From the NCBI RefSeq assembly GCF_005576615.1, contig NZ_CP040331.1, positions 1-64,000 on the forward strand: 64,000 nt of DNA, given 5' to 3'. The position numbers and the translations under genes were made by a program. Below the pieces are notes generated by a model that was not told the DNA's origin, made no database searches, and saw nothing but the letters and a program-made list of their open reading frames with translations. Below are positions 1-9,999 of the stretch, in pieces (within the stretch, counting starts at the first letter, position 1; every line of letters begins with the position of its first letter). Source of the DNA: Natrinema versiforme. Lineage in GTDB: Archaea > Halobacteriota > Halobacteria > Halobacteriales > Natrialbaceae.

Positions 1-322
1 TTTCCTGCCCCCCCTCTTGCGGCCGTTGGCGTTGATATCTCTGTACGACATCCATTAGTGCCCGATGGACTAGACGTTCCCAGCGATCTGCAGAGTAACC
101 CTCCATCGTCGCAGCAAGATTAAGATGTTCTGGCTGATCGCCGGTATCAATATAATTCTCGGCAATCGCGCCTACTAGTACTGGATATTTTTCTGTGCCA
201 GTGACTAGAATCTCACTTAACCGGTCTTCACCTGGAGTGATTTCGACAGTACCATCCTCTTGGCTCTTAATGAGTTCCTTTAATTCTTCAAAGGCCTCAG
301 CAATGTAGTCTTCACGACTCAT
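1..322 (-). CDS. Hypothetical protein downstream of the methyltransferase, cut by the window edge
   Basis: An ATG start at 322 opens a frame that is still open at base 1, so only about 107 N-terminal residues are visible. It begins MSREDYIAEAFEELKELI and is acidic and mostly helical, with no motif I recognise. The start overlaps the last 11 bases of the methyltransferase frame (stop at 312-314), so the two are translationally coupled. A role linked to the restriction or methylation system is inferred from position only. Confidence 0.6.
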   Translation of the reverse strand, partial: MSREDYIAEAFEELKELIKSQEDGTVEITPGEDRLSEILVTGTEKYPVLVGAIAENYIDTGDQPEHLNLAATMEGYSADRWERLVHRALMDVVQRYQRQRPQEGGQE

Positions 323-3300
323 CGAGATAATCACCATTCTTGAAGGCGGATTGAACGAGCTCGAAGTACTCTGAATCCATCACTCGTGGATTACGAACAA
401 ATCCGAAATCGTTCAAAACGTGATCTACGATTTCGGGATCCTTGAACCCATAAAGATCGAAAGCAGCTGCGTCAACTTCTGCGCGAACTTCTCTCCTTAG
501 TACTTCTGACTCTAGTCCCTGTATATCTAACCTCCGCCTTTCTTTTTCAAATTGCCCTCCTACCAGATTCAATTTCCCTACTCGTCGTTTGATAGGGTCA
601 AACAGGTCGTGGTCCTCCGAGACAAACGGGACACGAGTTTCAAATAGAATATAATTCGGGACAGATGTGGATATCTTTTGGCGTAACAAATAATCGTATG
701 GGATACTATTCAACAAACCTAGGAGGACTAATCGACGTCCTAAGTCCCCCTGGTCGCCAAAGTATGGATCGAGACCACGGAGCGAGTTCACATGAAAATA
801 GTCTGACGGGAGTAAACAAGCGATCATACTCCGCTCGTTAGTGTTCCTGGTGATTCGTCGGTAGACAATTCGTGGCGACTCTGCTTTCAACTTCCCAGAA
901 TTCCCTGTTCGCTTTTGCTCCCGTAAATATTCTCTAGTTGACAGTCCCAGATCGGTTGATTGGGGGATCGTCCAGAGGTCAGGCTCGTTAACTTCCGCCT
1001 CAGGCACATTCTTATAAGCATATTGATATATATATATTCTTACCCCGATAAATCGGATCACTTCCTTCGTACGGGGCTTCTGAGATGTACTCACTATCTG
1101 CTGTTTGATTGAATTCACCGGATGGTCGTATAGACCAACCTTCAGCGTTCTCATGATCTTGGAGGACTGGTGCCTCAAGCAACTGCTGTAAGGCCCTAAA
1201 TTGAACATCGTTCTCCAAAAGGGGAAATGCTTGTGTGTTTGGGGAGAACCGATATACGAAATCAGGTTCCAACTCAAAATAATTTCCCTCATCCGTCAAA
1301 TCCTCTGGACTCACGAAACCGGATCCCAATTTGAAAGTACTCGACTGTTCCGTTGTTTGAGCAATTACAACCGCATAACGGAACCTCCGATCAATCTGGT
1401 CAAAGGTATTCTGATTTCTAAAAGTAGCTACTCGTTCGATATCTGTCGTTTCTAGGTATCTACGACGTATATGGCTTGAGCCGGGAGCAGTCAGCACTGA
1501 TGCATCAACTAACGAAGCGACAACCCCGCCTTGACGTACGACGTCATGGGCACGATGGAGGAAGAACGAATCTAGCACATCGTTTGTACGTCGCCAGCTA
1601 CCGGAGTTGGGAAGATAATACTGCCACCCAGATTGTAAAAACTCCAATGTCGATGAGTTGACCGCATTGCGTAGCCCAGACTCAGACCATGGTCCATGGA
1701 ACAAGACAACGTCGAAACCCCCACCTTCCATGACAAGAGGAAATTCAAGTGGCCAATGGAAGGAATCTACATCTCCGACACCTTCTTGATTACTATTGTC
1801 GGATAGTTTATACCCAAGCTGTTGGTCAATAGCCTCCGCCCTTTCACGTATTTGTTCTCTTATCGTGATTTGCGGATCCGAATCAGACTGAATACTACTT
1901 CGGTACTCTTCGAGATGCGTACGAACCTCATTGGCGGTCGATTGTGCCGACGCCGTTCCATGTGGATGTTCAGATGTCAGATCGTCATTTTGGAAGAATG
2001 CGGAGAGAGGCAACTGGTTGGACCAATGTGGTGGATTCGAACTAAATGGCTTGCCGACGATACTGTTCCCTTGCTTGAAGTTATGTTCGCTCCGAGGCGG
2101 AATCGGATCCTCACCCGAATTTAGGGTGCAGAGATACGCTAACTCCAAGCGGAAACGAGTCAGCGAGACGGCTTCGGGATCGATATCGACGCCGAATAAG
2201 TTCTGCGTGATAGTGGTCCATACACGGCGAGAATTCTCCCCATGACTATCTATATCCGAAGGGTACGAGTATGAATCGGTAGGAGCCGGGACATCTTCAA
2301 CAGAGGCAATGTAACTCCGCAACCGAACGAGTGAATCTAATGCAGAATGAAGGAATACCCCACTACCCATGGCTAGATCAACAATGTGTAGATCTGGAAT
2401 AATATCTGTAGCAACTACGCTGAGGAGCTCTCGGTTCAATTCGCTCCGATCTGTATCAGCAGGTTCAGCTTCAGACGTGAGGTCAGTGCCAATGACTTCG
2501 GAGAAATCTGTATAGGTCCCGGAGACAGTAGTGTTTATTCGTTCCAGTACGGCGGATTCAACCGCTTCATCTGTGATACTCGTCGTGAGTTCCGTAGGCG
2601 TTTGATAGGTTCCTCCCTGCTTGTTTGTCAAGTGGCGCTCAAGCGCCACGCCGATGGTCTGTGGGTAACTTCATCCAAACTACCCCATCCGCTGTCTGTC
2701 AATAACCAATCAAATCTATTAAACTCACTTTCGAATTGATCACAGAGCAACTGAACCGTCTCATCGGTCACAAATGACAAACCATTTTCTTGATTGGTTA
2801 AGGACTGCCGCAATGGTCTGATCGTCTCCGGAACCGAGGTGGGGCTGGGAAACGCGGTGTTTTGAAAATGTTCGACAAAACTGACACTAGAGTTACTAGA
2901 TTTTTCTGAAATTACCTTCGCTCGCAGCGCAGAAAGAACCAGCCATCGTGCAACAGATTTAGAATGTCCTGCTGAATCAGGAATTTCATGATCTACTTTT
3001 TTCTCAACGTCCTTGATGAGGTTTGAGAACAAGTTCGAAAACCGGCTGTTCAATTCAGATTTTGCGAGCGCGTCAAATCTTGAGCGCGGTGATTCTGGAT
3101 TCAGGGCGTTGAGCCTATCAAGCGTCTCTCGAAGTTCCGCCCGGTTATTTGAATCTACTCTTGGTTCGAACTGATGATACCTGATTGACGGTGTGCCAAT
3201 TGGTTTCGGAATGTGTCCAACCAACCACGCGTCTTCAAGATCTTCTTGTAGGATTATCGCACAGGATAGATCCTGTTCAAATTCAAAACTGATCTCGGAA

Positions 3301-3437
3301 ACATCGTCTGTAGTAGTACTCAAAACTCCAAACCAATCGATACGGTTTGGGTTGAACCCAAGCTCATTAAATGTTTGACGGACCGCCGAAACTGAGTCCC
3401 ATGTTCGAATGTCTGCTGGTGTCAGCTCTTGGTTCAC
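312..3437 (-). pseudogene. Eco57I-like/type IIG DNA methyltransferase, broken into three frames
   Basis: Three overlapping frames on one strand read as parts of one protein of roughly 1,050 residues: 2628-3437, 1012-2649 and 312 to about 1040. The middle part has SAM-binding motif I (DLAMGSGVFL), the second conserved block (NLFGVDIDPEAVSLTRFRLE) and a leader LTNKQGGTYQTP like the GxYYTP start of Eco57I methylases. The third carries the target-recognition continuation (KNVPEAEVNEPDLWTIP). Frame 1 to 2 is repaired by one extra C near 2668, giving DEVTPQTIGVALERH. Frame 2 to 3 breaks inside an (AT)6 run at 1026-1037; (AT)7 or (AT)4 restores reading. The catalytic N/D-PP-Y motif appears as HGPW (in VVLFHGPWSE), so activity is doubtful even if repaired. 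Family members methylate adenine; BREX PglX is a related alternative. Confidence 0.75.
1025..1038. repeat. (AT)6 dinucleotide run at the methyltransferase frame break
   Basis: Six AT units lie exactly where the methyltransferase changes frame. Adding one unit or removing two would join the frames. Such tracts slip during replication, so this may be a phase-variation switch, a fixed mutation or a sequencing indel. Confidence 0.7.
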
Positions 3438-3565
3438 GTCGTTCCAGCTCCTTATCCCACAACTAATAGAGATGCATAAAGAAGTACCCCATCACAATCC
3501 GGGGATCAATCGGGGTCGCGTTCCCATCCAGACGGCCGCCTTCCTTCCGTAGGGCAGCGATTGAG

Positions 3566-3778
3566 CTACTCCACTGGACGGACTGTGTCGTCATCTCGAC
3601 GGACCCGGTCGAACGTTGAGAGATACGCGAGCCGGTCCCGAACCTCCTCGACATCCAGCTCCAGTTTCGCGGCCAGTTCGTCGACGGTCATCGGATCGCC
3701 GAGTGCCTGGAGGACTTCGAGCCCCCGGTAATACCTATTCGTGAGCTCCTGGACGTGGGCCTCAATCGGTGTTGTCAC
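3566..3778 (-). CDS. Small winged-helix protein (70 aa)
   Basis: The 70-residue protein contains a compact wHTH pattern (MTVDELAAKLELDVEEVRDRLAYLSTFDRV). Its ATG overlaps the stop of the nucleotidyltransferase gene (ATGA), making it the third gene of a coupled operon with the wHTH at 4365 and the NTase at 3775. A DNA-binding or antitoxin-accessory role is inferred from the domain and from coupling. Confidence 0.7.
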   Translation of the reverse strand: MTTPIEAHVQELTNRYYRGLEVLQALGDPMTVDELAAKLELDVEEVRDRLAYLSTFDRVRRDDDTVRPVE

Positions 3779-4368
3779 CCGTACCGCTCCTCGAGTTCGA
3801 CCAGAGCCTCGTTCGCGAAGGTTACGAACTGGTCGTCGCCGAGCCGATCGATCTGGGCTTCGAGTTCATCTCGGACGACGTCGTAATCGAGGCCGGCCTG
3901 CACGAGCATATTCATGTCCTCGATGTCGTCGTCGCGGCCTGCGATCAGTTTGAACAGGAAGATATCCTCGTTGCTGACCAGCCGGACCGTCAGTCGATCC
4001 GTGTCGAGGAAGGGATCGCTGCGCTCTTGCATGCCGTCGGTGAGCACGAGCTTGTTCGCGACCTGCTGGTTGAAGATGTCGAGGCGACATCCATCCTCGT
4101 TCTCGACGCAGCTCGTCGCCCCCAGCGCCCGGTAATCTGGATCCAGTGATTGTACTTCCGTATATCCGAGGTCCATCAGGACGGCCCACCGCTGACCGTA
4201 CGCGTCGCCATCCGGGACGACCAGGTCAATGTCTTTCGTCGCCCCCTTGAGGTCGCGCAGCGACATCGCACCACCACCGATCAGGTATACCGTGAGCGGG
4301 GCTGAGAGGCCATCCGCGATTCGCTGGAATTCGTTCTCGATGTACTCACGTCCGAATGTTGGTCTCAT
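3775..4368 (-). CDS. Nucleotidyltransferase-fold protein, DUF6036/AbiEii-like
   Basis: The 197-residue protein has the nucleotidyltransferase signature: a GGGAMSLRDLKGATKDIDLVV block gives the GG/S then DxD residues near positions 31-51. Later segments (SNEDIFLFKLIAGRDDDIEDM) match the helical part of DUF6036/AbiEii-type proteins. In this family the NTase is usually the toxin or effector and the adjacent wHTH gene the antitoxin or regulator. It is coupled by ATGA overlaps to the wHTH gene upstream (once that gene's frame is corrected) and to the 70-aa wHTH downstream. The target is unknown; family members transfer nucleotides to tRNA or protein. Confidence 0.72.
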   Translation of the reverse strand: MRPTFGREYIENEFQRIADGLSAPLTVYLIGGGAMSLRDLKGATKDIDLVVPDGDAYGQRWAVLMDLGYTEVQSLDPDYRALGATSCVENEDGCRLDIFNQQVANKLVLTDGMQERSDPFLDTDRLTVRLVSNEDIFLFKLIAGRDDDIEDMNMLVQAGLDYDVVRDELEAQIDRLGDDQFVTFANEALVELEERYG

Positions 4369-5293
4369 TGTGGTAGTGGCACCTCGTAGTCAGCCGCCAG
4401 CTCCTGGAACTCGTCCCACTCCGGGAGCCGGTCATCGTCGACCTCGCCGTGCGTCTCGAGGTAGCGGAGCAAGGCGTCGATTTCGTCTTCAAGGTCATAT
4501 ACTTCACCGCCTGCTCTCGGAGATCCTCCTCGTCGATGTCGACGTGGCTGAGCAGGAGGAGACAGTACGAGCGATGGCGGCTTCCGTCGTCGATCAAGAG
4601 GGTGTGACAGCAGAGCTCCGCCGGCGAGACTGCGTCGAGTTCCTCGGAGTAGAAGTAGTATCGGTGGCCGGTGAGCAGGAACTGGAGGTTGAAGGCCGCG
4701 AACCGAGCGAGGCCGGTTTCGTGGAATTCCCCCGCGTTGATCTCCGCCTCGGCCTGGGCAAGGAATTCGTCGTAGTCCTCCCAGAGAATCGTGCCCTTCG
4801 GGGCGACGGCTTCGAGGCGTTGGCGATGCAGATGGTGTGCGAGTTCACGTGCGAACTCGTGGAGGCGGTCGAAGTCGGCGTTGAACTCGTAGTGGCCGTC
4901 GTCCGTCCCGACAAGACCACGGTCGCAAAACCGCTTGAGGACTCGGTTGACCGTGTTGCGGTAGTTGTCGCTCCGGTCGGCGATCTCGGAGACGGTTCGC
5001 GGCTGATCGAGGTAGTACAGCACCTCGAGTGCCTTCCCGGTCAGCAGCTCGGAGAAGTCGATGTGGGAGTGCTGGCGGACGAGATCTTGGTAGAGTTCGA
5101 CGGCGCGAGCATCCGAGGGGACGACTCGTTTTCGGCGGCCGTCGCGTTCCGCGTAGACGAGGCCTTTCTCAACGAGGTCGGCGACGGCACGGGAGAGGTA
5201 GCTCTCGCTGTGGTCAAGCTTTGTCGCCAGCTCGGAAATCGTGTCGCCGCGGTTGACCGTGGCGAGGACCTCGAGTTCGATGCGCTGGAGCAC
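4365..5293 (-). pseudogene. Two-domain wHTH regulator, frameshifted near its C-terminus
   Basis: A GTG start at 5293 gives a protein with an N-terminal MarR/ArsR-like wHTH (DTISELATKLDHSESYLSRA) and a second wHTH around residues 100-140 (RTVSEIADRSDNYRNTVNRV). It is a close homologue of the intact gene at 42718-43641. After VKY the frame is lost: an extra AT near 4497-4502 diverts translation. Removing it restores DLEDEIDALLRYLETHGEV and a stop at 4365-4367 that overlaps the NTase start. A TATA-like box (minus strand TATAAA, near 5312-5317) lies about 20 bases upstream. The gene diverges from the 107-aa gene at 5432 with palindrome 1 between them, so it is a candidate to bind that palindrome. 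Confidence 0.75.
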
Positions 5294-5376
5294 AGTGTAA
5301 CATAGCGGGAAACTGGTTTATAGTGAAGTTTCGAGTAGTGTTATAGTCAGCAGACACAAGAACCGCTCAAGTCGTC

Positions 5377-5417
5377 TTAACCAACAAAACTATGGATTAG
5401 CGGGTTGTGTTGGTTAA
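5377..5417. promoter_or_regulatory. Palindrome 1: TTAACCAACA-N21-TGTTGGTTAA
   Basis: Perfect 10-bp arms lie in the divergent promoter region between the wHTH gene (minus) and the 107-aa gene (plus). The right arm ends 14 bases before the 107-aa start codon, where it would overlap core promoter sequence of a leaderless haloarchaeal transcript. Operator function is inferred. Confidence 0.7.
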
Positions 5418-5431
5418 CACGAGAGTAGCCG

Positions 5432-5755
5432 ATGTCCTACGAACCCCCGACCCCACCGGTGAACCTCCCGACGGAGATCGTTAACACGCTTAACGAGTCG
5501 GACCCGGAACGGCTCCGAGACGTTGCTACGTACGCCGAAGCGCTAGCCGAGCACAAGGAACGTGAGGCCCGTCTCGAGGAGTCGGCAGATCAAGAAGAGG
5601 GCAAAGAGCGACCAAACGATCTCCCGGACAATGTTCCCTCAAAAGCGACTATCACGATCAAGGAAATCAACAACAATCGCTACTACTACTGGCAGTGGCG
5701 GGACGGGGACAAAGTCCGCTCCCAGTACAAAGGCCCGGTCAATTCGGACGAATAG
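5432..5755 (+). CDS. 107-aa replication-module companion protein (copy A)
   Basis: The acidic protein starts MSYEPPTPPVNLPTEIV and ends with a conserved basic and aromatic segment (TITIKEINNNRYYYWQWRDG). Near-identical genes sit beside the other two orc1/cdc6 modules (19751-20074 and 42254-42580), and a 3' remnant is at 11774-11929. In every intact case the gene follows the TTAACCAACA palindrome and its 3' end faces origin repeats. The C-terminal motif resembles haloarchaeal DUF6788-type proteins, which have no known activity. A role in replication control or plasmid maintenance is inferred from its fixed neighbourhood. Confidence 0.75.
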   Translation: MSYEPPTPPVNLPTEIVNTLNESDPERLRDVATYAEALAEHKEREARLEESADQEEGKERPNDLPDNVPSKATITIKEINNNRYYYWQWRDGDKVRSQYKGPVNSDE

Positions 5756-5768
5756 AACTCGGGGAGAG

Positions 5769-5793
5769 ACGACACCCACCCCACGTTTCCGTT
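5769..5793 (-). repeat. ACGACGGAAACGTGG-type repeat downstream of the 107-aa gene
   Basis: A copy of a short repeat (minus strand about TTACAACGGAAACGTGGGG) that recurs near 19511-19596 and 42112-42135. Each copy is just past the stop of a 107-aa companion gene, on the side of the origin. Confidence 0.55.
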
Positions 5794-5909
5794 GTAATTG
5801 GTTGGTGGGGTGATACTGAGATTACGGAGACCACACCTCCCGTGTTTCTGTCATTTCACTACAACATCCCATCATTGATGGCACTAACAACGATAAAATC
5901 GTAGGACAT

Positions 5910-6101
5910 ACCCCCCGTTTTCGAGCTGTAAATGGGAAAGGGCGAAAAGAAAGCACATCACATCCAATAACACGTCGAATTTCTTAGCTCCCACTCCCCG
6001 TTTTCGAGTAGTAACGAGAAACTCCGACGAATGATACCCCCCATTTTCGAGTTGTAACACATCTCCTATAGCCCAAACACCCCCCGTTTTCGAGTAGTAA
6101 G
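5910..6101 (-). repeat. Origin A repeats, downstream cluster (four units)
   Basis: Four units close to ACCCCCCGTTTTCGAGTTGTAA start near 5910, 5993, 6035 and 6079, with one or two base changes each (GAGCTG, GAGTAG, GAGTTG). They flank the 3' end of orc1/cdc6 copy A. G-runs next to a TCGAAAAC core are typical of archaeal origin recognition boxes, so these are probable Orc1/Cdc6 binding sites. Confidence 0.72.
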
Positions 6102-6116
6102 TATACGGAGCTGAGA

Positions 6117-7610
6117 CTAGTCCTTGTTTCGGAACTGCTTCAGTCGTTCGCGTACAACCGCGCTGATAGTCGCATCTTCATGAGCTAGGTCTCCGAACCG
6201 TGAATCCTCACGAATCGTCTCCATGATCGTTTCCGGATCCTCAGAGAGGGAGAAATACATATGCACTCCTCTACCTCGACCCTTGCCTCGGCGCTCGAAG
6301 TCTAACACTCCGTACGTGCTCTGCTCAGTGACGTGGTTTACGAAAGTCTCGCGACTGTACTGATCCGTATCCATCGTATCAGCAATGAATTGGTACGTCT
6401 TGAACGCAGGTCCAGCTGGTATCCACTCAGGATATTCTCTTGCATAATGGGCAGTGGCCGACACAGCGTAGATCGAGAGTTTCTTTTGAGTCGAGATTCC
6501 GCTGATATGGCGGAGTTTGCGATTTTCAGTATATTTCTCCTGAGCCTCACGGACATCAGTCTCGGTGACCGTGTCAGCACCACGCCGTTCCGCTAATTCG
6601 CCAGCCCACCTGAGGAGATCAATCGCTTTCCGCGCGTCCCCGTGCGTTTGGGACCCGAACGCAGCAACAAGCGGAATGACATCATCCGCAAGTGATTCCG
6701 GTTTGAAAGCGTCCCGCCGGTTTTTGAGAATACTACGGAGTTGCGTCGCGTCGTAATCGTCGAAGAAGATATCGTCAGGATTGTAGGAACTCTGTGCGCG
6801 GCTGTTGAGATCCTTCATGAAATCGGCATAGTTCGTGATAGTCGTAAGTGAAATCGGACCATCAAAGTCAGCGAGTTTTCGAGCCCGAGAAAGCTGGTAG
6901 ATGAGAGAATTGTATTCTGCCTCCTGGTACGGTCCCTCGAGCGTATCGATCTCATCGAGGATGAAGATGACACCGTCGTAATGCTCGCGCATTAGTTCGT
7001 ACAGTCGCTCGAGCTTTTGATCCGTTGAGACACCGGTTTGGGGAACACCAGGATCAACACCGAGGTCGTCGGCAGCAGCTTTAACTAACCGATAGACAGC
7101 ACGGTCTGCTGTCTTCGGCCCCTCGCAGTTGATAGAGAGGACTCCGAAGGTCTTACCTTGTGACTCACACAGTTCGACGATCTGTTTACAGACTGCATGA
7201 ATGATGAGCGACTTCCCAGTTCCAGAGGGCCCACTCAAGAGCATATCAGGGATACCTTGATTCTGGAGCACCGGTTTGAGATTATCGACGACACGACCCA
7301 GTTGGTCATCACGACCGACAATACGATCCTCGTCAATGATAGTATCTGATCGAACGAGATCTTTGCTCGCGAAGACTCCGCCGGACGACTCAGTTTGTAG
7401 CCGATCGCGGATTGAGATGCCACCACCGTCGTTGTTTGTTGCCTCTTGAGATGAATCAGTAGAATCCGATTCATTCTCGAACGTCGTTTGTGACGTATCG
7501 GGAGACTCTACATCCATCGACTCGGGATTTTCAGGATCAGCAGAGGAGGACTCATGTTCCTCTTCACCTGCTGGATGATCCGATCCTGTTCTACGTCCCT
7601 CTCGTCCCAT
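6117..7610 (-). CDS. orc1/cdc6: Orc1/Cdc6 replication initiator (copy A)
   Basis: The 497-residue protein is an archaeal origin-recognition AAA+ ATPase. Walker A is GPSGTGKS (about residue 127) and Walker B is VIFILDEID (about residue 214). A sensor region (SLTTITNYADFMKDLNSRAQ) follows, then a C-terminal winged helix. The first 80 residues are an acidic, Ser-rich extension. It should bind the repeats on both sides and recruit MCM to start plasmid replication. The protein is about 94% identical by eye to copy B (40276-41775), with most differences in the first 75 residues. The gene sits in inverted orientation relative to copy B. Confidence 0.95.
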   Translation of the reverse strand: MGREGRRTGSDHPAGEEEHESSSADPENPESMDVESPDTSQTTFENESDSTDSSQEATNNDGGGISIRDRLQTESSGGVFASKDLVRSDTIIDEDRIVGRDDQLGRVVDNLKPVLQNQGIPDMLLSGPSGTGKSLIIHAVCKQIVELCESQGKTFGVLSINCEGPKTADRAVYRLVKAAADDLGVDPGVPQTGVSTDQKLERLYELMREHYDGVIFILDEIDTLEGPYQEAEYNSLIYQLSRARKLADFDGPISLTTITNYADFMKDLNSRAQSSYNPDDIFFDDYDATQLRSILKNRRDAFKPESLADDVIPLVAAFGSQTHGDARKAIDLLRWAGELAERRGADTVTETDVREAQEKYTENRKLRHISGISTQKKLSIYAVSATAHYAREYPEWIPAGPAFKTYQFIADTMDTDQYSRETFVNHVTEQSTYGVLDFERRGKGRGRGVHMYFSLSEDPETIMETIREDSRFGDLAHEDATISAVVRERLKQFRNKD

Positions 7611-7644
7611 TATGAACCTCCTCGAACTCTGGGTATAAAAATAT

Positions 7645-8141
7645 GGACCCTTGTGGAGTTGTAACCGGACGAAAACAGGCTATTTAACAACTAGATCTGT
7701 CCATTCTCGGAATGAGGCTGATACCGTTTTCGGAATCTATCACCCACCATTATCGAGTTGTAACGCATCCTCGAGGATCTTCATCATCGAAATCCTTGCG
7801 TGACCCAGACCCCCCCGTTTTCGAGTTGTAAGAGGTTGGGGGTGGCATATCTGTCACGGTTCCCCCACCACCCCATTTTCGAGTTGTAAGTACAAGTGAG
7901 TCGAATTGAGCACAGAAGTAAAATCCAAACTATTGGATTTTGTGAATGAGGTCCTATGTGAGACGGCCCGTTCCACACACCCCGTTTTCGAGTAGTAAGT
8001 GCCAGAATCGTCGCAAAAGGACGACGCTTGCAGGTTCAGTTCACGAATGCCAATAATATCAGCCTCCATATACCAGGACTACTGGATCCGATTTGGGAAT
8101 CTTGAACACACTACCCCCTCCCCCCTTTTTCGAGTTGTAAG
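7645..8141 (-). repeat. Origin A repeats, upstream cluster
   Basis: Units of the same family lie near 7645 (degenerate), 7741, 7809, 7866, 7977 and 8117, all in one orientation upstream of orc1/cdc6 copy A. The last unit has a longer C-run and TTTTTCGAGTTGTAA. This stretch between the initiator and the polymerase remnant has no gene and is the probable replication origin. Confidence 0.75.
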
Positions 8142-8491
8142 TCGTTGAGTACAGATCACTCAAAACGCCGAGTCGGGAGAGGTTAGGTTATTAGAGTGGA
8201 TAGAGAGGTCCTGAAATGCCATTATTTACGGAAAAGATCGTGCGCTCTTTGAAATTCTAATCATCTAGCTAAGCTAGATAATTTGTTCTCTCGTCCTCTA
8301 GTGCGGTTATGGTTAACAAGATTATGGGATAAACTTTCGCATCTCTAGTTGCAATCTGTAGAATCACCTTTTCAAGCTTCCTATTGCGTGTATTCGCTAT
8401 AATCGACTGTTTTACTGTCCCTTTTACTTCTCACCCCACCCCTTCGTCACGAGTTTACAACTCGAAAAAGGGGGGAGGGGGTTCGCCAGAA
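8142..8491. other. Origin A outer region with AT-rich dyad and one inverted unit
   Basis: No gene is visible. A 17-bp dyad (ATCTAGCT-A-AGCTAGAT) lies at 8263-8279 in AT-rich DNA. An origin unit in opposite orientation (TTACAACTCGAAAAAGGGGG) starts at 8455. Opposed repeats around AT-rich DNA are a common origin design, so this may hold the unwinding element. Confidence 0.5.
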
Positions 8492-8867
8492 CTAGTCTGT
8501 TATAACGACCACACGTGTATCATCAAGTTTGCGTCGAATGAGGTTCCGATCCCAACCCAATCCCATTGAGTAGCTTGAGACACGATTCTGCTCGACAAGC
8601 CGCTCCACAGCAACGTCACCAGCATGGAGCGCTTCGATCGCTCTCTCGAGGTGACCGAACACCGCTTCTGGAGACTGCGTTGCATCAAGACGCTCGAGAT
8701 AGTCTCGTTGGATATCCTCGATGAACGGCGGGGTCGAGCGCTGCCGGGCTTTGACGTCTCTGATCTTGAATTCGTCTTCGCCGGCGACCTTCCCAAAATA
8801 CTTCGTCAGCGCGCCGGCGTCACTCTCTCTCGTTGCGGCACGAACGCCATCCAGTCGGATGGATTGA
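8492..8867 (-). pseudogene. DNA polymerase B C-terminal remnant
   Basis: One open frame of about 120 codons ends at TAG (8492-8494). It carries family B polymerase features of the haloarchaeal type: SDAGALTKYFGKVAGEDEF, then KIRDVKARQRSTPPFIEDIQ, and a tail GLGWDRNLIRRKLDD. The segment between VERLVEQNRVSS and the tail is missing compared with the tail preserved at 39379-39546. The N-terminal polymerase and exonuclease domains are gone; the left part abuts a TnpB remnant. It is a decayed replication gene that once accompanied origin A. Confidence 0.7.
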
Positions 8868-9060
8868 CCCGTACAAGACGAGCCAGCGATGCCCGATGTG
8901 TGGGCACGCCAAGCGAGCGAACCGCAACAAGAAGCGGTTCAAGTGCCGATCGTGTTCTCATCAAACCATGCGGATCGTGGTGCAAGCGTCAACATCGCCG
9001 TGAAGGGTATCAAGAAGTATCAAGGCTGGAATGTGCTGCTCTCAACAGCCTTCAGCAGGT
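8846..9060 (+). pseudogene. TnpB (IS200/IS605, IS1341-type) C-terminal remnant
   Basis: The reading WIDPYKTSQRCPMCGH followed by FKCRSCSH is the four-cysteine zinc finger at the TnpB C-terminus. A one-base shift near 8970 leads to DRGASVNIAVKGIKKYQ, the DxxxAxNI block that carries the last RuvC aspartate. No N-terminal part is present. It truncates the polymerase remnant on its left, so it is a scar of transposition. Confidence 0.72.
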
Positions 9061-9999
9061 ACGGAAGGTGCGACGGCAGGCATCGGGGGCCGTCGACGCC
9101 CCGGCCGTGACCTACGACACTGTTCGAGGATATCAGACCGATGGTGTCGTAGGAGTGTCTGACTAATCCACGGAAAGCCTCAGGGCTCGCACCCGAGGCA
9201 GTTCACGAGTGGAAATTATAGAGAGGACGACTCCGGCAAGACGATCCCAGGTCATCGAGCCGCGGGACCACGAGCAATCGGGCCTTGGCGAGTTCAGTTC
9301 ATAATAGGTGACGGTGGTCACTGCATCGGCGACGCAGCTGCCGAATCGACGAGAGAGTACTCTCGATCCTGGGTGGTCCCTTCTGCCTTGAGGAGGTCTT
9401 CGAGATTCTCACGCTTGGTCTTGTCCAATTGTGCCTTCCGCTGAGAGAGAATTACAGAGTTTCGAGGCGAAAGCCCACGGCTTTAGCCGTGGGATGAAGC
9501 CGACACGATGGGAGATAGACCACTATTGGGTGGCCGGGCGGGAGTTGTGTTCCAAATTATTAACTCCGACCCTCCCGTATTGTGTTGTGACGGCGTTCCC
9601 CGGTTGTGGCACGGGGTCTTCGACCCCTACGGGGCGCTTCGCGTCCACAGCCCGCCGGGGAAGAAAGCCGGAGAACCAGTCCACCACGTCCCGACCAACT
9701 GGTCGGACGCGAATGGTGGTACCCAGTCGACTGAATACCCGACCGTGGAGGGGCGGACAGTATTCTGTCCCGGTGAAGCGCCCGGCGCGTCCGGGTGGGA
9801 AGGCCTGTTTGACCGGGCTGTACGCGCTGGAAAGCACGCCCTCGGTAATAATTGGGCGGCGACCGCTGAACGCCCCACGCGAAAGCGTACTTGAAGGCCG
9901 AGGAAACGCGCAACCTTAAACTCCCCATCGGGGAATCCCACCCCTGAAGGGGTGGGAGGAGGTCAATTACTATGCGACGATGACCCGTCTGTTATCAGG
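9061..9999. other. IS-derived non-coding stretch with two strong end hairpins
   Basis: No convincing gene is present. A hairpin with arms CCCACGGC/GCCGTGGG is at 9474-9493 and one with arms CCCACCCCT/AGGGGTGGG at 9937-9956. Both share CCCAC...GTGGG ends typical of haloarchaeal IS200/IS605 elements, whose right ends also encode the guide RNA used by TnpB. The roughly 480 bases between them are open in several frames on both strands because of high GC, which is not evidence of coding. Confidence 0.5.

Noticed and set aside
4229-5305. 358-codon frame antisense to the wHTH gene of module A
   Set aside because: It is a mirror frame of a gene with a clear homologue at 42718; composition is not haloarchaeal-like for a real protein.
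5910-8141. Spaced G/C-run repeats considered as a CRISPR array
   Set aside because: Spacing is irregular (20-200 bases), orientation changes and the units flank orc1/cdc6; they fit origin repeats. No cas genes are present.
9431-9941. Five overlapping frames of 104-162 codons in the IS-derived region
   Set aside because: They occupy both strands of the same GC-rich DNA between IS end hairpins and show no domain; treated as non-coding.
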